Shown here: piece after piece, positions 11,542 through 23,828 of the stretch
Position numbering within the stretch: the first letter of the stretch is position 1
Layout: every line of letters begins with the position of its first letter
Assembly (NCBI GenBank): GCA_950295325.1
Contig: OX485805.1
Span: forward strand, 6,636,501 to 6,700,500
Direction: 5' to 3'
DNA: 64,000 nucleotides
Origin: Polytrichum commune
Taxonomy: Eukaryota; Streptophyta; Polytrichopsida; Polytrichales; Polytrichaceae
Position numbers and translations under genes: made by a program
Notes under the pieces: model-generated
What the model was told of the DNA's origin: nothing
What the model saw: only the letters and a program-made list of their open reading frames with translations
Database searches by the model: none

Positions 11542-12136
11542 AACACTATATTCGTTAAATTGAGACTTTCTCTAGTCTCAAATTAATATATGGATCAAAC
11601 AACATTCCGTGTTCCGAAACTATATTGCGAACAATCTCAAATATATTATATGTTCTAATATCCCAAATCTATTATGTGTGGACATAAGCACATATGGTAG
11701 AACACTCAACACCAACTTCATCAACAAAAACACTTTGGGTAGAGCACTCCAAACTAGTTTCACCCAAAAAACATATAAAATGATTTCTATTATTAGCATG
11801 GTCAATAAAATATAGACATTGCAACATACAAAGTACATGCAATAAATGCATTTTTCTTCAATGGAAAATTTAGTCCCAAACTTAATAAAAAAAATGAACT
11901 TCACAACTGTATTGAAATATAGTAAATGGATATTCATCCAACCCCAAACAATATAGCATTTGCAAGCTCTACCCAAACTTTGCCCCAAGTTTGAGGAGCA
12001 CACATATGAGTAATATATATTTGTCGAATTACATATTACACTATAATCATGCTAACACAATCCTACCAACTTATCATTCAACGTGGGTTGCTTCTTCTGC
12101 GATCCGAGCAAGGTTGTCTTTTGCAAAAGTTATGTA
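11542..12136. other. AT-rich intergenic sequence, 3' side of DUF7869 gene
   Basis: No gene recognised. It probably includes the 3' UTR of the leftward DUF7869 gene. Confidence 0.45.
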
Positions 12137-15100
12137 CTATTGAGGGATGGACACTGATCCACTATGATTTTTCCGTGGTTTCCATGCTATGAATATGGAA
12201 TCTGTATCTACCCAAGATGGACCGTGCTCAGAATCCACCTTCCACCGAAAGTGTTGGTTTGTATCCCAGCCTGTATAATGCCGAACAACATCTTCATTCC
12301 GTGCTGTCGGTCGGTAGTACTCTACTTGTATTTGTCGAAAATGAGGGCTGGAAGTCACAAAATTTGGATTGGACAAAGCTCTTGCCACCCACACTGGCTT
12401 TGCATATGTTTCATCTCCAGGACGCAAAATGAGCATATAACCTTCATGACAATCCACTGCAATGCGGAAAGATGGTGGGGGACGACTACTAGCAGGCCCC
12501 ACGTAATGGTCGTCCACATCAAACTCCTCTCGAACCTCTCCATTTCCCAAAAGACTAGCCTCCGAAGCTTGTACATTGACACGTGTTTGTGGCCAAAACC
12601 CATGCCTTAAAGTAAGGGATGTATCTTGATGAAGGTTTGCCAAAGCGCCACGAACACGTGTCCAATATTGTATCCAACTTCCGTAACGAAGCCAACACGA
12701 TCCACCAACATCCGCTACCCTCAAACTCTCCCAATATTGTATGAAGCCTGATATGCCTTTACAAATGTCTTCCAAATTCTTCATGGGTATTGGTTTGCAA
12801 GGCTTAGGCTCTCCGTCAGGCAACATCGTCCTTCCCTCCCCATCAACACGCCATACAAGGAGACCCTCCGGCGGGCTCCAGTCTTGTGACGTGCACAACA
12901 ACTTGTATTGCATGGCGGGGACACCATCGTCACGCACATAGAACCGAAATTGTTGTGCCTTCGTATGTCCGATCAATCGGTGAGCTCCGCTTCGAATATA
13001 CGGTTCTATGAATGCCTTGAAGTCTGGAACCTCCTCGATCATATGGGGGATGACGGGAATGTTCTCCAAATCCATGTACGACTTCATCAACAATGGGATT
13101 GTTGGAAAATCCTCCTCGCGCAACTTCATGCTCCACCGCCCAAAAGATGCATCGATATCGTCGTGCGTGTGGCCTACCAATAGAAAGGACACAAAAACCT
13201 CCTTGAAAATGCCTTTCGCAACCAACAACGACCAATATGCAAAAACATGTCTACTTTTATTGTCCTTCGTACAATTGTCCAATTGGATACGCAGAGTTGG
13301 GGGCAAATTCTTGGCAATCACATCTTCACTTGGTGGCTCCGGCAAGGAGTGCACGCATACATCTCTTCCATCCAAGACCGCTTCATATAGAGGTGTTGAT
13401 CCCGAGTTTTCAAATAACAATCTTGATGAATAGGACGGCGGTTTCTCCAAATCACGTAAAAGCTTTGCAAATGACCCTATCGTGTGGTTTGAATCCGCCG
13501 GATACAAATCAAGAGCATAATGAGCATACTTGACATCACCATGTCCATGTGCAATCATCCCTGTAAAGCCAACCCAATGGTTTAATATTCAACTATAACA
13601 CCAAAAAATTCACATGGTGTACATCTATGGCCCCAAGTACAAACCTAAAGCACAAATTTGTGTTTAGGTAATGCAATGCAATTGTTATCGAAATCACCTG
13701 TAACCGATACAGGAAGCTTAAAAAGGCCGTCGTTGGCTTTTATTCGATTTGCAAAACATGGTGAGGCTGTTTTGGCATGGTCCATTTTGTCATGGATGAT
13801 TGTAAGGACCTCCAAAGGCCTAGAGATGGACAAAGCTCTATTTGTGTAGTAATCATTACGGTGTGCTTCTTGCATGTTCACATGCTTGAAATAGTTCATT
13901 TGATGTGCGGCATAGGATTTTGTCCCCATCGTGTGTGCATCTCGAAGGCGTTTCAACTTCTCGCATTTGGAACAACGGGCAATTTTGTCGCCTCGTCTTT
14001 TTGTGATGTATTCGCTAAAGTGAGATTTTTTTATTGCACTCAGTTTCGACAACGAAATAGGGTCCAACCCAGCCTTCTCGCCAACTGCGTTTACGTCCAA
14101 CAATATGTCTTTCCATTTCGTGCCTGTAGGAAGAACCTTCTCCACAACCTTTGCACCGGTTGCGAGTGTGCGTGTTTTGTGCGGCATTGCATCGGCAAGG
14201 GGGACAATGATGGTTGCCAGAGTGGCGGTTGCTTGTCTCGTTGCTTCCCTTGGTTTCTTTAAGCCCGTATTCCCATGGTGACAGGACCGGCGGCCTTCCT
14301 TGGGATACGCGGCTTGTCTATAAAATTCCGCTTTCGACACACCGTGAATGATGTACCATGCGGTACAACACACGTCTATGCTCTCAAGGGTGATGACCTT
14401 GCGACCCGCTCCGTTCACATGTATCGCCCTATGGACATCAAGCTTTTTGGTGGATCTTAGACGAAAATCTCCAAGCCACATTTCCTCACGGATGGCCTTC
14501 AATTTATCCCTTGGGAACAATTGGCAACAACGATGTACACAACAATCCTTTGTGGCAACTTCTCTAATGGACTCCTCACAAAGCAACCTTTGACGTTTAC
14601 ACTCATTTGCAGACGGAGTAGGACGTGCCAATGTATCGTACTTCCGTAGGCCTTTGCGTGGCCGAATGTTTGCTTGGAGCTCCTCTTGGATTTGGATGTG
14701 TCGTCGCTCATGCTCATGCAAATTAACCCCATCAATTATCACATTTCTCAACGGCCACCTTCGCAACGAGAACCTATGAGTTGGATTCACTTCGGAATGT
14801 ACGAGTGATTCCAATATAACAACTCCAACGTCCTCGGTGCCAAGGGGGTTTTCATCAATGAATCTTGTGGATGTGTGTTACGACAAATACCCTCCGCCAC
14901 AGCAACTCCACTGTCATTAACAAGTACTACATCCAAATTCACCCATGAAGCTCGTGAAAGCCCAGCACATTCCACAGTGGGGCAAGAAGGGGTAGATGGC
15001 GAAGGACTCCCCAAGTCACCTTCATCTGCACTGTCATCAAAACTATCCTCCCCAACAATGTCTAGCTCATCCCCAGACGTAGATTGGGTGTTGCCCATGT

Positions 15101-15161
15101 CGTCAGAGAAGGAATCCCCTCTTCCACCAACTCCCTCCATTGCGCCTACACACATGCACAT
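12137..15161 (-). CDS. DUF7869-type protein gene (Cys-rich N-terminal region plus DUF7869)
   Basis: Exon 3 (12137-13560) carries the DUF7869 hallmark: LDNCTKDNKSRHVFAYWSLL, then SFLLVGHTHDDIDASFGRW. A 137-bp intron (13561-13697; GTGATT...TTACAG) joins in phase 1 to exon 2 (from 13698 up to about 14870), giving PVSVTG|MIAHGHGD. Exon 2 has a Cys-rich stretch (KDCCVHRCCQLFPRDK) and CSKCEKLK. The N-terminal acidic region (GDELDIVGEDSFDDSADEGD; ATG at 15161 or 15140) is in another frame; the switch falls around 14840-14870 and could be a one-base frameshift. The function is unknown. Conserved DN and HTHDDID residues recall the RNase H-fold acidic residues of transposases, which is only an inference. 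The upstream palindrome array starts 175 bp from the ATG. Exon 3 and exon 2 are otherwise open, so decay is mild. Confidence 0.75.
13561..13697 (-). other. Intron of the DUF7869 gene
   Basis: Donor ACAG|GTGATT and acceptor CTTTACAG|GG. Removing it restores a continuous frame across a junction that fits the family. The exon 2 frame read without splicing stops about 50 bases later. Confidence 0.75.
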
Positions 15162-15335
15162 GAAACCTCAACACACATGGAAAGAATGTAAGGGTCCAAA
15201 AGAATCAAATATCGGAAAATGCAAGACACCATGATCAATGGGGACACCGAGGATGAAGACATTTCCAACACAACTACAATGTGAACTCCCAACACTGTGT
15301 GCAAGTCCAAAACAAGTTCCAGAAATTATTTTGGT
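15162..15335. other. Presumed promoter/5' leader of the DUF7869 gene
   Basis: Short spacer between the first ATG and the palindrome array; no TATA box confidently assigned. Confidence 0.3.
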
Positions 15336-16353
15336 GTGGGTTTGGGTCGACCGGCCCAAACCTCATAAGAGTCGGACTGAACCCCTAACACACTGGGGTA
15401 GGGGTTTGAGTCGACCGACCCAAACCTCACAAGGGTACATCCACCCACACCAGATAGGGGTTTGGGTCGGTCGACCCAAACCTGATAAGGGTCAGGAAAA
15501 AACCCTAACACACTGGGGTAGGGGATTGGGTCGACCGACCCAAACCTCACAAGGGTGCATCCACCCACACCAGGTAGGGGTTTGGGTCGGTCGATCCAAA
15601 CCTGATAAGGGTCAGGAAAAAACCCTAACACACTGGGGTAGGGGTTTGGGTCGACCGACCCAAACCTGACAAGGGTGCATCCACCCACACCAGGTAGTGG
15701 TTTGGGTCGGTCGACCCAAACCTGACAAGGGTCAGAAAAAAAACCCTAACACACTGGGGTAGGGGTTTGGGTCGACCGACCCAAACCTCACAAGGGTACA
15801 TCCACCCAAACCAGGTAGGGGTTTGGATCGGTCGACCCAAACCTGATAAGGGTCAAGAAAAAACCCTAACACACTGGGGTAGGGGTTTGGGTCGACCGAC
15901 CCAAACCTCACAAGGGTACATCCACCCACACCACGTAGGGGTTTGGGTCAGTCGACCCAAACCTGATAAGGGTCAGGAAAAAATCCTAACACACTGGTGG
16001 TAGGGGTTTGGGTCGACTGACCCAAACCTCACAAGAGTACATCCACCCACACCATGTAGTGGTTTGGGTCGGTCGACCCAAACCTGATAAGGGTCAGGAA
16101 AAAAACCCTAAGACATTGGGGTAGGGGTTTGGGTCGACCGACCCAAACCTCACAAGGGTCAGACATAAACCCTAACACACTAGTCGACAGGTTTGGGTCG
16201 GTCGACCCAAACCTGATAAGGGTCAGACAAAAATCCTAACACACTGGGGTTGGGGTTTGGGTCGACCGACCCAAACCTGTTAAGGGTCAGACATAAACCC
16301 TAACACACTAGTGGACAGGTTTGGGTCGGTCGACCCAAACCTCATAGGGTCAG
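15336..16353. repeat. Tandem array of 17 palindromes (about 120-bp double unit)
   Basis: Seventeen copies of the pattern GTTTGGGTC, four bases, GACCCAAAC are spaced about 60 bp apart. From the second copy on, the central tetramer alternates GACC-type and GGTC-type without exception, so successive palindromes sit in opposite orientation. The two spacer types (ACAAGGGTACATCCACCCAC and AAGGGTCAGGAAAAAACCCT) alternate too. Open frames across the array (PKP/VWVGRPK repeats) are by-products of the repeat. Confidence 0.95.
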
Positions 16354-16409
16354 ACTCAAAACCCGCCAACACTAGTGTAAAGGTGAAGGTTCGCCCAAGT
16401 ACACCACAA

Positions 16410-16546
16410 AATCCGGCGTATAATGCGGCGGATATTGCGTGGTGTGTTGAATTTGAGCTCATTGCAAAGTTCACGGTGGGCTTGCATGCTGTGGATAGGT
16501 GCTCATGAACTTGCATGCTATGGATAAGTGCTCATGAATGGCAGCA
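16410..16546 (+). repeat. Duplicated block, copy 2, left part
   Basis: Matches 9716-9881 apart from one fewer 30-bp minisatellite unit. Interrupted at CAGCA (16542-16546) by element A. Confidence 0.9.
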
Positions 16547-17519
16547 TGTCGCAACCCTTGCTAGGTCCCTTAATAATCTTGCCAATTTTCAATTCTAGCA
16601 AAGGTTACGAGTCGCTAACCCTTCGCATTCCGCCATGCTAATGGATAGCTCCTCTTACCCCGGACCAATAGTTCATAGGAGGGAACCAACCCTCCTACTT
16701 TGCTTTCGGGACTCACCCCTTAATCGGTAACCCATTTCCCCAATGTGGACTTCCATCCATGGAAGTCCAATCCTATGTTGATCATCGCGTTGCCGGAGCA
16801 ACACTACAACAACCCGAAGCATACTAGGCAACTATGGCCTCACAATAGGCCAAAGCCCATGGAGGCCTTGCCGTTCGGCCTCGGGTGGGTGAGGCCACAC
16901 CACCTCACCCATATAAGCCTCTAGGACTCTACGCGGGGCCCCTACCCCACCGTCAACCAACCTCTTGTCTCTCTACCAAGAGTTGGGGCCAAGTGGACAT
17001 TTTCCTTTAGCTGCTGGGCCTAGAACCCCCCAGCAGCTTCAGACCATCATAACTTCCTTGTATGATGTCTGATCATAACAACCAACCACTCCATCTTCAT
17101 CTACGCTTCACGTAGATGCCGATGGACTCCTCACTTGCCCCATTCGGGCAAGTATTGAGGAAGTTATGCCTGTTTGAACCTTGGCAGTCCCGGGAATCGC
17201 TCCCAGGCACTGCTGTAACAGGGCGCTGTCCCGGGACAGCGCCCCACTCAAATGGCCATAACTCCTAGCTCACACCTCCGATTGAGGTGTTCTTGAGCTT
17301 TCTAGAATCACCACGCCATGAGCTACGCATAACTCATGGCCTTACCCTTGTGCCTCCTAGTCTTCGTGGGTGGGAGGCGTTCCCAACGCCCGGGGCCCTC
17401 ACCCACACTAGGATCACTTGGGCCCTCTCACCAACGGCGCCACAAGTCCCGGGTGTCACTCCGGGGTCCCCCTTGTGCCCATGGTGTTTCGGCCACTCCT
17501 CATGGAGAGGTGCGCGACA
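16547..17519 (-). repeat. Element A 3' LTR
   Basis: 973 bp, TGTCGC...GCGACA. A polypurine run (GGTGGGGGTGAG on the minus strand, 17520-17531) abuts it on the internal side. Confidence 0.93.
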
Positions 17520-20129
17520 CTCACCCCCACCAAACGGAGTCGATGCCCTCATCGACTATACTCGTAGTCGGCACACCAATTCTCAAGTTGCCATCCTCTA
17601 TGGTGCGGCATTGTGTTTACCTTAGGGCGCGACCCCCACAATGCATCTTCAAATTTGGCATAGTCCCAAAGGTGTCGTTCCTAGGTGGTCCGTTAGCGAC
17701 CTTGGATCTCTCATCCAAGGACCTAACCTATACTAGACCCACCTACTTTAGGACTCACTTGGGTTGCCCCTCCTTTGGGGCCTCCCCCGTTAGGCTCCAC
17801 TAGCCTAACCTGACACATCTAGGCGAGACCTCAACGCTTCCACTAAGTTGTCTCGGTTGCAACTCCGAGATGACTTTCCATTGTTAAGCCACGCCTCGAT
17901 CGCACGGGGGTGATGCCAAGTCCCGCCCGACTCGGTTCCCACTTTGCTCTTTCGAGACATGGGTTCATGACTCCCATGCGCCAACTTTCGTTAGCTCGCG
18001 GGTAGCACTTTTATGAGCACGCGCCATCACCTTGTCCCCGCCCGGACAAGCCCACAACTAAGAAGTTTCTTGGTTTTATCCAAGGCCCCTCCAAGCCATG
18101 GCCCCCAATTATTCGGCTTACCCAACCTAGTTTGGCATATCTATTCCCCCTCTTCCATTAACCAAGCACAAGTACAAGACTAGGACCTCATCTCATACTT
18201 TTCTCTTTGCACCACTAAAGTTTGGACTTTATTCCCTCAAGCCAAAGAACAAGTTAATGTTGTGGAGTAATTAACCTCGAAGCTAAGTGTGCTACTAGCG
18301 TCTCTTCCCCACTAAAGGAGATTGATGTCCTCATCAATGCCTACGCTTCATTTTATTGGAATCCTTAGCCTTAGTTTCTCCAAAGTGCTTCACCAATTCA
18401 TTGGTGTTGACCATGTCTCTTGCCGCCACCCAAGCGGTTTCTTTCTCATGGTATCCTCACCATTTCACCAAGTACTCCTTTGTACTTTTTCTTTCATTTT
18501 CACTTGGGCTTCCTACACTTGAGGATGCCCTCTTACCTCATGTTCCAAATGACGTCCACAAGGTCGGGAGGTGGCCTAATCACTTGCTTGTGATCGGGCC
18601 ACAAGGTGTCGTCCTAAAATGACTTTCGTAATGAGACATGAAATGTCGGATGCACTTTGATCTCCGGCGGTAATTCCAACTTATATATGTCCTTGACCAC
18701 TTGTTCCACAATGGGAAACGGAGCTCCAATTTTGGACATAAACTTTGGAGTGAGGCCTTCCGGCTAAGTGAAGTTGTTCACATTCAACAACGCCTTTTGG
18801 CCCACCTCATTCTCCACTTCGCGTCTTCCGGCATTGACTTGCACTCCGTAGCACCTTCGGGTTTTCTCCACCAACAACTTGGTCATCTCCAAGACTTGTT
18901 TACATTCTTGGCCAAGTCCTCACCATCTTGGTTGAACTCTAGTGTTGAATGTGCCCCCTCGAGAGCTAGGTTAATAGGTTGGAGCGCATCCACTCCATAA
19001 GCCACCACGAAAGACCACCCCTTGGTAGCCAAGTGCGTGGCTACATTGCAATTACACTCCGCTCGACCCACATAGTCCGCCCAATCTCCTTGGTCCGCCC
19101 CCACCAAGTTCCTCAAGTATTGCTTCAAGACTCCATTCACACGTTCCGATTTCCCATTCATTTGGGAATGCAAGGTCGTGCTAAACCTTAGTTTCATTCC
19201 GACCTCCTTAGAGCAATGCATTGAAAATGCACTTGTGAACTTTGGATCTTGATCCCACACAATCACTCTTGGCAACCCGTGGTGCCTCAACCATCCTTTG
19301 AGAAAAGGCTATGCGGTCTCCAACGCGGTGGCGGTTCCCACTATCGGCACCATGTGTGCCAACTTGGCAAACCGCTCTACCATCAACAAGATGGCATCAT
19401 ACCCATGTGACTCCGGCAAACTTGTGATCAAGTCCATGCACATACCATGCCATGGCGCCAACGGGATAGGCAACGGTTGCAAGAAGCCGCCTTGCTTTTG
19501 GTAAGAGGCTCGGTTCACTTTGCACTTTGATTCAAGCCTTCACAAAGTGGGCTATATCTTCCTTTATGCACCGCCAATGGTACCTCTTTGACACCATTCT
19601 ATGGCGGTTTTTTTTTTCTCCTCTATGGCCGGCAATAGGACTATCATATTCCTCCTTCAAAACCGATAGCCTCAACTTGCCTTGTGGCACATATACCCGA
19701 CTTTGTTTGCACTTGAACAATCCGTCCACCAACTTAACCTCTTTGAGCACCTTGCTCTTGCGAAGCTCACCTAAAAGCTTTTGTGCTTTGGGGTAGTTAA
19801 TTTACCCCTCCCGTATCTTGTATCACAAGTTTTCTTCGCCGGCACACATTAGCCACAAGGTTTGGATGGTTCTCATTGCTTGGAACTCTTCCGGTCTACT
19901 TCGCGCATCCGGCACCACATTTCCACGGTCCGGTTTGTGGATCAAATCCACCTTCATAAGCGCCAAACTATCATGCCTCCGCAATGACTTGGCGTTCACT
20001 TATGCTTGTATGTCAAAATACTTTTAGGACACATTGTCCATGTAGACCTTTGCTTTGTGCGACCCCATATAATGTCGCCACATCTTCAAGCAATGCACTA
20101 CGGCAAAGAAGTTCTTTGTCATGAGTTGG

Positions 20130-21035
20130 TTGTCTTCTTTGACAACCATCGAGCTTCATGCTCCCATATGCAATGGCCATCCATCTTACACAAAATCCAC
20201 CATTGGCAAAGTCATTCACCCCCGTATGCACCTCAAAAGGTTTGTCAAGCTCCGCGAACTTGAGCACGGGCGGCGAAGAGAACTTGCTCTTAAGCTCCCC
20301 AAAGACTTGGTGACAAGGCTCATCCCATTCTTGGGATAGCCATTTCTTTCACGAGTCACACAAGGTCGGACAACCATCGAGCTTCATGCTCCCATATACA
20401 ATGGTCATCCATCGTGCATCAACATCCACCAATGGTAAAGTCACTCGCCCCCGTATGCACCTCAAAAGGTTTGTCAAACTCCAAAAACTTGAGCACGGGT
20501 GGCGAATAGAACTTGGTCTTAAGCTCCTCAAAGACTTGGTGGCAAGGCTCATCCCACTCTTGGGATAGCCATTTCTTGCACAAGTTGGACAAGGTTGAAC
20601 AACCATCAAGCTTCATGCTCTTATATGCAATGGCCATCCATTTTGCCTTAACATCCGCCAATGGTAAAGTCACCCGCCCCCGTATGCACCTCAAAGGTTT
20701 GCCAACTCCACGAACTTGAACACGGGCGGCGAAGAGAACTTGGTCTTAAGCTTCCCGAAGGCTTTGTGGCAAGGCTCATCCCACTCTTGGGATAACCATT
20801 TCTTGCACACGCCGGACAAGGTTCAACAACCATGGAGGTTAATGCTCCCATAAGCAATGGTCATCCATCTTGGATCAACATCCGCCAATGGTAAAGTCCT
20901 TCGCCTCCATGTGCACCTCAAAATGCTTACGAAAATCCGGAAACTTAACCACATCTTGTGAAGAGAACTTACTCTTGAGCTCCCCAAAGGCTTGGTGACA
21001 AGGCTCATCCCACTCTTGGGATAGCCATTTTCCTC
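20130..21035 (-). repeat. RNase H tandem repeat in element A, about 228 bp x 4
   Basis: The anchor GGCTCATCCCACTCTTGGGA recurs at about 20319, 20547, 20775 and 21001. Each unit encodes the linker and start of RNase H (WDEPCHQ...KPFEVHTGASDF...). 228 is 76 codons. Confidence 0.9.
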
Positions 21036-21859
21036 AATAAGTTGATTAAGGTCCTAGCAACCTTCAAAAACTCTTGAATGAAGTGGTGGTAGTAGTTGGC
21101 TAGGCCAACAAATGACCTAAGCATTTTTTTGAATGAAGGGCCAATTCTCCTTTTGGATTGCTTTGACATTCTTCATGTTCATCCACCAACATCCTTTGTC
21201 ACCACATACCTCAAGAACTCAATCTCTCGTTGAGCAAAGTTATTTTTCACTCCTTGGCGGTAATTTTTTTGGGCAACACATTGGTGAATACATCCTTGTA
21301 TCTCACCAACATCCCACCAATGTGATTTGGGGGAGGCCCATCTTTCCTCGCCTCCCCATACGTTCTTTGGAGTTGCTCCAATTGAACCACGACAATTATG
21401 TTTATATTTTGCATTTGGTCCATTAAGACCAAATTCAACTTGGGTCCTCCTACCATAGGAGTCCTTGTCAATTTGAACTTCAATTCTTTGCTATTATGAC
21501 ACATCATAATGCATTGCAAACACCCGGCTTGCACCTCACATCTATCATGTGAGTTTCAAAGAAGGCGGCTTTCACAATGACATGCATTTCATCTATTTCA
21601 CTTGGTGTGAAATTTTGACAAAAATCCAATGTCCCACATTGAAAGGTTACATGCATCGCGGCCTCCTTTGTCTCATGCGGTTCGCCCTTTCCAAACCGCA
21701 CCTTGGTGGGCTTGCCCGCTCTATCAATTGGCAAGCCCCAACTCCCTTGTGAGCTTTGGGCTCATGAAAGAGTCCATTGCCTCTTTGTCAACTCATGAGA
21801 CATATCTCCCATTCATTTGAGCCTCAAGGTACAAAAGACTTGGCCTCGGCTTAAGGCTA

Positions 21860-22205
21860 CTAGCCTTGGCCACAATGCCATCGTCTTACATTTGGTCCTC
21901 CGCAACTTGGCTTGGCTTGGTCCGCAAAGCCAACTTCAAACATTTCGTGCGCGGGACAAATTGGTTTGGTGCCACAAAACCAATTTCTAATCATTTGTCC
22001 GCAAAACAAACATGTTTTGCCTTGGTAGCACAAAGCCACCTTCCCACACTCCGTCCGCGGCACGAACATGAATTGCCTTGGTAGGACAAACCCACCTCCC
22101 AACATTCCGTCCGCGGCACAAGTATGATTTGCTTTGGAAGCATAAAGCCACCTTTCAACATTCCGTCCGCGGCACCAACATGTTTTGCCTAAGTAAAATG
22201 GACCA
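21860..22205 (-). repeat. 56-bp tandem repeat in element A
   Basis: Six diverged units anchored by GCCGCGGACGGAATG (reverse complement on the plus strand). Element D has a single corresponding stretch after its zinc knuckle. Confidence 0.85.
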
Positions 22206-22840
22206 AACAATTTGCACTCATTTCTTTGGGACCTACTTTGGCTAAAGCCACTTGTGGTGATGCGCCGCCAAACTTCTCTTTGGGACCATCGGCTTCAATG
22301 CTCTTGCGAACTTGATGGTCCCCACCATGTCCTCAAGAAGCCTTGGGGACTTAAACAAGGCATCCACCACCCGCTTTTAAAGCCCCACCTAAAACGATGC
22401 ATTTCTTAGAAAGCTCGTCCGTTTTAGGTGTATCCTTCATTTGTGCGTTTGAATAGCGCACATAGGCCATAAGAGGCCATGGGTGCCTCATTAGCACCAA
22501 GTTCATTTCAACATCCGAACCTTCGAAACATCTCGAATTGAAATTTCAATCCAACATTAATACCCTCCAAGGTTTTGGGTGCATTCGGTATTCTAGGCCC
22601 CAAATGTTTTTTTGAGGTTTGCGGGAGCCCTTTTCAAAGCACTCCTCCATTTTCCTTACCAAATCCACCCTCATGCCCACCATTGTCATTAGAACCAATG
22701 GTATGGTCAAATTCCACTTGCACATGATCCTTGTTCCAATTTGAGCCTCACAACCTTTTGGAAACCCCGGGCTCACCATCATAACCCGCATTTTTGATAG
22801 CCATGTTTCCCTCAAAGTGCGAGCTCAAAACTTGGAACCC

Positions 22841-22853
22841 TGCTCTGATACCA
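22841..22853 (-). other. Element A primer-binding site
   Basis: Minus strand TGGTATCAGAGCA, complementary to the 3' end of plant initiator-Met tRNA over 12 bases, 2 bp from the LTR. Confidence 0.9.
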
Positions 22854-22855
22854 AG

Positions 22856-23828
22856 TGTCGCAACCCTTGCTAGGTCCCTTAATAATCTTGCCAATTTTCA
22901 ATTCTAGCAAAGGTTACGAGTCGCTAACCCTTCGCATTCCGCCATGCTAATGGATAGCTCCTCTTACCCCGGACCAATAGTTCATAGGAGGGAACCAACC
23001 CTCCTACTTTGCTTTCGGGACTCACCCCTTAATCGGTAACCCATTTCCCCAATGTGGACTTCCATCCATGGAAGTCCAATCCTATGTTGATCATCGCGTT
23101 GCCGGAGCAACACTACAACAACCCGAAGCATACTAGGCAACTATGGCCTCACAATAGGCCAAAGCCCATGGAGGCCTTGCCGTTCGGCCTCGGGTGGGTG
23201 AGGCCACACCACCTCACCCATATAAGCCTCTAGGACTCTACGCGGGGCCCCTACCCCACCGTCAACCAACCTCTTGTCTCTCTACCAAGAGTTGGGGCCA
23301 AGTGGACATTTTCCTTTAGCTGCTGGGCCTAGAACCCCCCAGCAGCTTCAGACCATCATAACTTCCTTGTATGATGTCTGATCATAACAACCAACCACTC
23401 CATCTTCATCTACGCTTCACGTAGATGCCGATGGACTCCTCACTTGCCCCATTCGGGCAAGTATTGAGGAAGTTATGCCTGTTTGAACCTTGGCAGTCCC
23501 GGGAATCACTCCCAGGCACTGCTGTAACAGGGCGCTGTCCCGGGACAGCGCCCCACTCAAATGGCCATAACTCCTAGCTCACACCTCCGATTGAGGTGTT
23601 CTTGAGCTTTCTAGAATCACCACGCCATGAGCTACGCATAACTCATGGCCTTACCCTTGTGCCTCCTAGTCTTCGTGGGTGGGAGGCGTTCCCAACGCCC
23701 GGGGCCCTCACCCACACTAGGATCACTTGGGCCCTCTCACCAACGGCGCCACAAGTCCCGGGTGTCACTCCGGGGTCCCCCTTGTGCCCATGGTGTTTCG
23801 GCCACTCCTCATGGAGAGGTGCGCGACA
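22856..23828 (-). repeat. Element A 5' LTR
   Basis: 973 bp, same length as its partner, followed by the right CAGCA duplication. Confidence 0.93.

Larger units (their letters stand above)
18334..22804 (-). pseudogene. Element A gag-pol remnant
   Basis: On the minus strand, from 22804: gag N-terminus with a gap of about 140 codons relative to element D, a 56-bp repeat tract (21860-22205) where the protease leader lies, protease/linker remnants (21250-21840), no RT fingers-palm block, then YYHHFI and the RNase H repeat tract (20130-21035). Integrase follows: zinc-finger remnant GHRGEKKNRHR...RCIKED (19530-19660), first Asp region MDLITSLPESHGYDAILL (19350-19460), then VIVWDQDPKFTSAF and SQMNGKSERVNGVLKQYL with the later acidic residues (19140-19290). 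HPTFHVS-like and chromodomain-like remnants end near 18334. Stops occur throughout. Confidence 0.85.
16547..23828 (-). mobile_element. Element A: full-length non-autonomous Ty3/gypsy chromovirus-like retrotransposon
   Basis: Structure is complete: 973-bp LTRs (16547-17519 and 22856-23828), primer-binding site next to the right LTR, and a perfect 5-bp target duplication CAGCA (16542-16546, 23829-23833). The empty site is preserved at 9877-9881. The LTRs begin TGTCGC and end GCGACA. The only LTR difference I noticed is G/A at about 17208 versus 23517, so the insertion is young. The interior is not translatable: the gag core and the whole RT palm are missing compared with element D, and stops interrupt the rest. 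Movement must have depended on proteins supplied in trans. Confidence 0.93.

Noticed and set aside
15238-15669. Open frame of VWVGRPKP repeats
   Set aside because: It is a translation of the palindrome array in one of several equally open frames on both strands.
15336-16353. CRISPR-like array of palindromic repeats with spacers
   Set aside because: The spacers are themselves repeated and alternate between two types, there are no cas genes, and the context is an intron-bearing eukaryotic genome.
17287-17803. Recurrent 110-170-codon frames in the LTRs (MALPLCLLVF..., MFLSFLESPR...)
   Set aside because: They are antisense or alternative frames of the LTR, recur only because LTRs are repeated, and show no domain or start context of their own.
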